Shown piece after piece: positions 56,728 through 64,000 of a stretch of DNA of 64,000 nt. How positions within the stretch are numbered: the stretch's first letter is position 1; each line of letters opens with the position of its first letter. Source of the stretch: Heterodera schachtii (Eukaryota; Nematoda; Chromadorea; Rhabditida; Heteroderidae); assembly GCA_023374025.1 (NCBI GenBank), contig SIJG01000065.1, positions 729,496 through 793,495 on the forward strand, given 5' to 3'. The notes under the pieces are model-generated. The model did not search any database and had not been told where the DNA came from. It saw only the letters and a list, made by a program, of their open reading frames with translations. The translations under genes were made by a program, and so were the position numbers.

Positions 56728-58154
56728 GGTACGGTATTGGAAAGAGAATCACGGCTGGACATCATCAGTTAACCTGTTACGGTAACCGTAACCTTTAACT
56801 GGGGAACCCGGTTTTTAAACTCCGTATTCAACCCAAAAAATGGCGTTTCTTTTCGAAATTTCACATAAGAGCCGTCTCAATTCGAATTTCAATTTGATGC
56901 TCGATTAGGCACTTAAAATGTATTTTAATTTGTCCAAATCTTAAGCGTCGGATTATCCCCAATTGTCGTTTTACCTTTCAACTAAACACTATCTAATACA
57001 TATTAAGAAATATTTAAATACAGTATGTATTCATTACCAAATAATGTGGTGAAAATAAAATAAGGATGGATAAGCATTGCTAAGCGAATGAATGGACGGA
57101 CGACCGAAAGTGTCGGGGGGGGGGGCTTTTCGGCAATTGACAAGTGGCGGTGGTGGGAATGGAAGGAATGGGTCGGCAAATTAGTTTTGCCAACGAAAAA
57201 CGAAGAAAGAAATAAGAAAAAGAAGAGTTTGGGTTTGCTATTCAAAATGGAATTTATACGTTAGAAAAAGCATAAATTTATCTGCGAATTGGTCAATGGT
57301 CTTTTTTCTCCGCTGACAAACAGCAGTAACATTTATTTGCTTTTGCGCTAAAAACCAGCGCACATTCGACTACGGCGTCCGTAGGTGTGCCGCAAGAAGT
57401 CCGCGTGTGATCCGCAGGTGGTTGAGGGCCCCCGCATTCAACCGCCTGTGGCGCTCGTCAGAATGCTTTCTCCGCTCAGATGGCATCAGTCCGATTTCAA
57501 CCCCTATTTTAAGACAATCATCAAGAGCTTTCGAATGATACCAAATTAGTAGCTTCTCAAGACGAATTGATTGGTACGTGATTAGCAGCAGGCTGGGATA
57601 GGATTACAGGGATTTTAACCCCGACATCGGGATCTCGATCCCGACCGCAAAAAAAAAGCCGGGATCGGGATCCCGGAAAATCTCAACGGGATCCCGGTCC
57701 GTCCGGGCTCTAAAAAATAGCCACCGTTCTACAGGGCGATTGAATCGGAAGCAAAACGTAAAAAACATCGAGCAAAATTGGATAGGAAACGATGTTACGT
57801 AATAAAATGTCTCGCCTTTGCTTTGACTTGGCGCTCGTCCATCTGCTACATTCAATTTTGGAATTACATTTTTTTTACAATTTTCTCATCAATTTTTGGA
57901 GGCGAAAAAATCATACCATCACTCTTTGGACGCCAATATCGAAATCGAATATAATTTTCTTATCCTTTTGCCTTCTTTAATTAATTTCTAAATATGTATT
58001 CATTAAAAAGCCATTAAAATTTTTCTTTTTTTTTTCTTTTTATTAATTTTGTCTGTTCAAAAATAAGGAATTATGTAAAACCTACCAGCAAATTGTTCAT
58101 ATTCCTTTGTTCCTTTAATGCGTTAACTTTGTTTAGTTTTGTAAATGTGCATCG
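56728..58154. other. Intergenic, with GGGATC-rich patch
   Basis: Divergent gap between the nicotinic receptor (minus) and USP (plus). A G-run lies at 57116-57126, a GC-rich patch at 57360-57490, and a cluster of CGGGATC motifs at 57610-57710. No gene seen. Confidence 0.5.
57610..57710. repeat. CGGGATC-rich repeat patch
   Basis: Several direct and inverted GGGATC/GATCCC units within 100 bp (CGGGATCTCGATCCCG, GGGATCGGGATCCCGG, ACGGGATCCCGGTCCG). It can fold on itself. Origin unknown. Confidence 0.65.
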
Positions 58155-61340
<3,186 letters not shown>

Positions 61341-62262
61341 AAGCACTGCGGCCCCTTATTGTGATTATTCATTATCCTTATTACATGTAGTAATTATTTG
61401 CCGATTTCGCCAATAAACAAATGGACGGATTCTTTTTGCGTCCTTTCCCCCCCCCCCCAATTTTCAAATTTTTACATTAATCCTAATTCTATCAGAAAGG
61501 ACTTCCTTTGCCTTTTTCTTTCTCGTTTCGGCATTCCTTTCCTTCTCCCATTTTAAGCTTTTGCTTTTGGCTCCTATTTGATTGTGCCAATGCTTTGAAG
61601 GGACTATCTTTTGCTCCCTCACTCCTTCCTGGCCAATTTTCATGCTTCCACCAATGACGTGGCCTTCATTTCCATTTTCTTCGTCGCAATTTAATTTTAG
61701 CTACAAAGGTCTTTTCCACTTTTATTCCTATTTTCTGCATTAGTTAGTTTTTCGTAGAAATTGTTTCGAGTTTTGAATTTGACAATAATCACTCACCAAT
61801 TACTTACATTTCTCTAATTCTCTTTCCTTTTCTCTCTTCGTTCCTTTCTCTTTTCCTTTCATTTTTTCTCATCTCTTTTTTCTGAGGCGGGCGGGGCTTA
61901 ACAGACAAAATAAATTGGAAGAAGGGAAAGGGAGGGGAGAGAATGGAGGGGGGGGGGGGGGGGGAGGGCACACATCGGAGAAGCAAAGGGAGGGGAGGGA
62001 AAGGAAACGTGCCAAGAGAACCAACCGACAACGGCAAAAATAGACTCAAATTGACAAGACAGCAGCAGAAAAGCAGTGAGAAAGGGAACGCCAGCAAACG
62101 AAGGAGACAGAACGCCAACAAAAGACAAAATTCAAAACAAACATTCAACAACTGATCGGACTGACCGGAGAAGAAAGTGAGTCATGGGAAAGTTAAAGTT
62201 CGTGAGGATTTTTGGATTGTTAAGTGAGAAACCGAGGAACATCCGTCTGAGGCCAATGCGCC
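61341..62262. other. Intergenic, low complexity
   Basis: AATAAA near 61411 may be the USP polyadenylation signal. C-run at 61448-61458, G-run at 61949-61966. No gene seen. Confidence 0.5.
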
Positions 62263-62433
62263 ATGTCTCTCCCCTCTCCGTCCGCCTTTAGCATTGACCC
62301 CGGCGGCGCAACTGAACTCGACTCATTTCATATTGACAATTTCATCCGAACGCTTTTAATTGCGACTGTTTTCATTTTGATGCTTGGCACTTCGATTTTG
62401 GTAAATCATTTCAAAAGAATACACCGTTTTTAA
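62263..62433 (+). CDS. Candidate small membrane protein ORF
   Basis: 56 codons starting MSLPSPSAFSIDPGGA, with one hydrophobic segment (TLLIATVFILMLGTSILV, about 30-47) followed by a basic tail (NHFKRIHRF). It would be a single-pass membrane protein. A possible donor site (GTAAATC at 62401) means it could also be an exon of a larger gene. No family is recognised and the frame could be chance. Confidence 0.3.
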   Translation: MSLPSPSAFSIDPGGATELDSFHIDNFIRTLLIATVFILMLGTSILVNHFKRIHRF

Positions 62434-64000
62434 CTGTTTACACACAAAGAAAAGCACTTCAGAATATCGTTGTTCTGTGGTGCCGGTCCGACGAAGTGAT
62501 CAGCCTTTATTTGGTGGGTTCGACAATAAGTGTCTTCTGACAAATGCCCATTTTCATAATGACCCCCCTCCCTTTCCACTCTTTTCCCTCTCTCTTTCTC
62601 CCCCTTTCCTCTCCCTCTCTCTTTCCCCCTTTTCTCTCCCTCTCGCTCTTTCTCCCCCTTTTCTCTCCCTCTTTCTCCCCCTTTTCTCTCCCTCTTTCGC
62701 TTTCTCCCCTCCTCCTCTCCCTCTTTTCCGCTCTCTTTACACAATTTCTTCTTCTTCTTTCGTCGGAATGTCTCCCACCAATTCCAACTCTTTCCCCATA
62801 ATTTGTCTCCTCACCAAAACTTACCAATGAAAGGACTAAAAAAGGTTAAAGGGGCGAAAAGGGCTGCTGAGTTTATAGCGTTATTCTGTGCATAATTTAT
62901 GCATTCGCAGAAGACAACAGCAAAACATCAGCAAGAACCAAAAGAAAAACAAACATTTGAACAATTTGAAGAAATTCAGCAGAAAATAAAACAACAAAAC
63001 AACTCTAATCGCTTCTCCTCTCCTTCCCCGTCCTCTTCTATCTCACACATTCTCTTCCACTCTATCTTGCGCTCTCTCTCTCTCTTTTTCTCTCTTTTTT
63101 CTTCGCTCCCTTTTAAATTTTAGGTCATTTTCTCCCCCTTCTCACAAAAAGCCACCAAAAGAGTCTCTTCTCATTTATTGCCAACATTTTCTGGGTGAAA
63201 CCTGAGTGTTTCTCCCCCCCCCTTCAACACAGTTTCGTTTCTCAAAAAATGAATGGGATTATTAGCTTGGCCCTTACGGGGAGTGCATAAATAAAAACGG
63301 TGTCCGTCCGTCCACCGATTTACCCCCCCCCCCCCTCTCCCCTCCCCCTCCCCCCATGCTTTTCCTCTCATATTTCATCCTCTCACCCATTTTTCTGTCA
63401 TTGCCTCACACCGGCACATAGTGAAAAATGCCTTTGGACATGTAAATGAATGGATGAGAAAGAAAAGGTTCGAATGAGAAAATTGGATGGGAAATACCAA
63501 AAAAGGTAATTGAACAAACTAAACATTGTGCTAAATGCGTGAGTATTCTTTTTGATTTCATTCTTCTGTGAGTTTGCCAATTCATGTGCTAAATGCGTGA
63601 GTATTCTTTTTGATTTCATTCTTCTGTGAGTTTGCCAATTCATTGTCCGATGCTTTCTTTGGCTTTTCGCTTCGTTTCCTTAAGACACCTTTTCCATCTT
63701 TTCTACCTTTTTGTTAGGATGGGTCTTTTAACAATTGGAAATTACACGGCCAAGTCATTCATTTTCATCTTAAAATCTTTGCCGTCATGGCAATGCCATC
63801 GGCGGAAGGGAAAAGGGAGGGGGAGGGGAGGGGTGAAGCAAACGAATGAAAAGCGAAGTGACGTCACTTGCCTCTTCTCTCACTTTTTGCCTTTTCCCAA
63901 ATAATCCCTCCCGGCAAAAAGGGCACTACGACCGGCGAGGAATCCCTCGGAAGAAACAAACGGTCAAAGAGAGTGAGACGAATAAAGAAAGACAGAAAGG
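62434..64000. other. Intergenic, pyrimidine-rich, no gene seen
   Basis: Long CT-rich tracts at 62565-62735 and 63010-63115, C-runs at 63211 and 63324-63336, and a 58-bp duplication. Open frames here are composition artefacts. Confidence 0.5.
63528..63643 (+). repeat. 58-bp perfect tandem duplication
   Basis: The unit beginning GTGCTAAATGCGTGAGTATT and ending TTTGCCAATTCAT occurs twice in immediate succession (63528-63585 and 63586-63643) with no mismatch seen. Confidence 0.9.

Noticed and set aside
62430..62830. Long Lys/Glu/Arg-rich and Pro/Ser-rich frames in a CT-repeat tract
   Set aside because: Simple-sequence DNA with complementary open frames; no domain.

Overview
The window looks like nuclear DNA of a plant-parasitic (tylenchid, probably cyst-type) nematode. 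The basis is the gene content: worm-type Argonautes, an ACC-like anion channel, an alpha nicotinic subunit and tryptophan hydroxylase. It also shows many 35-100 bp introns, long C/G homopolymers in introns, and several GC-AG introns, which are reported to be unusually common in Globodera. The species is inferred from style, not from a match.

Layout. 0.7-2.1 kb (-): FLYWCH zinc-finger protein with a polyglutamine stretch. 2.4-3.1 kb: G-rich low-complexity tract. 5.9-8.7 kb (+): ACC-like ligand-gated chloride channel. 11.2-15.4 kb (+): complete 20-exon Argonaute, predicted slicer-dead. 16.1-16.9 kb (+): small coiled-coil protein. 17.2-23.3 kb (-): STRIP (striatin-interacting protein). 23.6-23.9 kb (-): ribosomal protein L38. 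25.3-29.9 kb (+): Helitron with Rep and PIF1-type helicase reading frames separated by one frameshift; its 3' hairpin end is near 30.2 kb. 30.8-36.2 kb (-): a second copy of the Argonaute, inverted relative to the first. 36.7-37.8 kb: 1.1-kb foldback element. 38.5-40.8 kb (+): Hsp70-interacting protein Hip. 41.2-43.3 kb (+): PA2G4/EBP1. 43.7-44.5 kb (+): tyrosine-rich protein of unknown function. 44.9-45.9 kb (-): APIP (methionine salvage). 46.6-48.7 kb (-): divergent selenium-binding/methanethiol oxidase-like protein. 49.6-52.3 kb (-): tryptophan hydroxylase. 53.5-56.7 kb (-): alpha-type nicotinic receptor subunit. 58.2-61.3 kb (+): ubiquitin-specific protease. 61.4-64.0 kb: low complexity and repeats, with one candidate small membrane ORF.

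The most notable structure is the pair of near-identical Argonautes facing each other across about 15 kb that contains STRIP, RPL38 and a young Helitron. Their identity is patchy: both ends match closely, introns included, while the middle has diverged and its introns have grown, as gene conversion between inverted copies would produce. Several families of palindromic mobile elements sit in introns and intergenic DNA, one nested in another. The sulphur genes (APIP and the SELENBP-like gene) are neighbours on one strand. The three neurotransmission genes (ACC-like channel, TPH, nAChR) are scattered and need not act together. Exon structures were read by eye: those of the first Argonaute, RPL38, the coiled-coil gene and the tyrosine-rich gene close exactly in frame, and others are given as outer limits.
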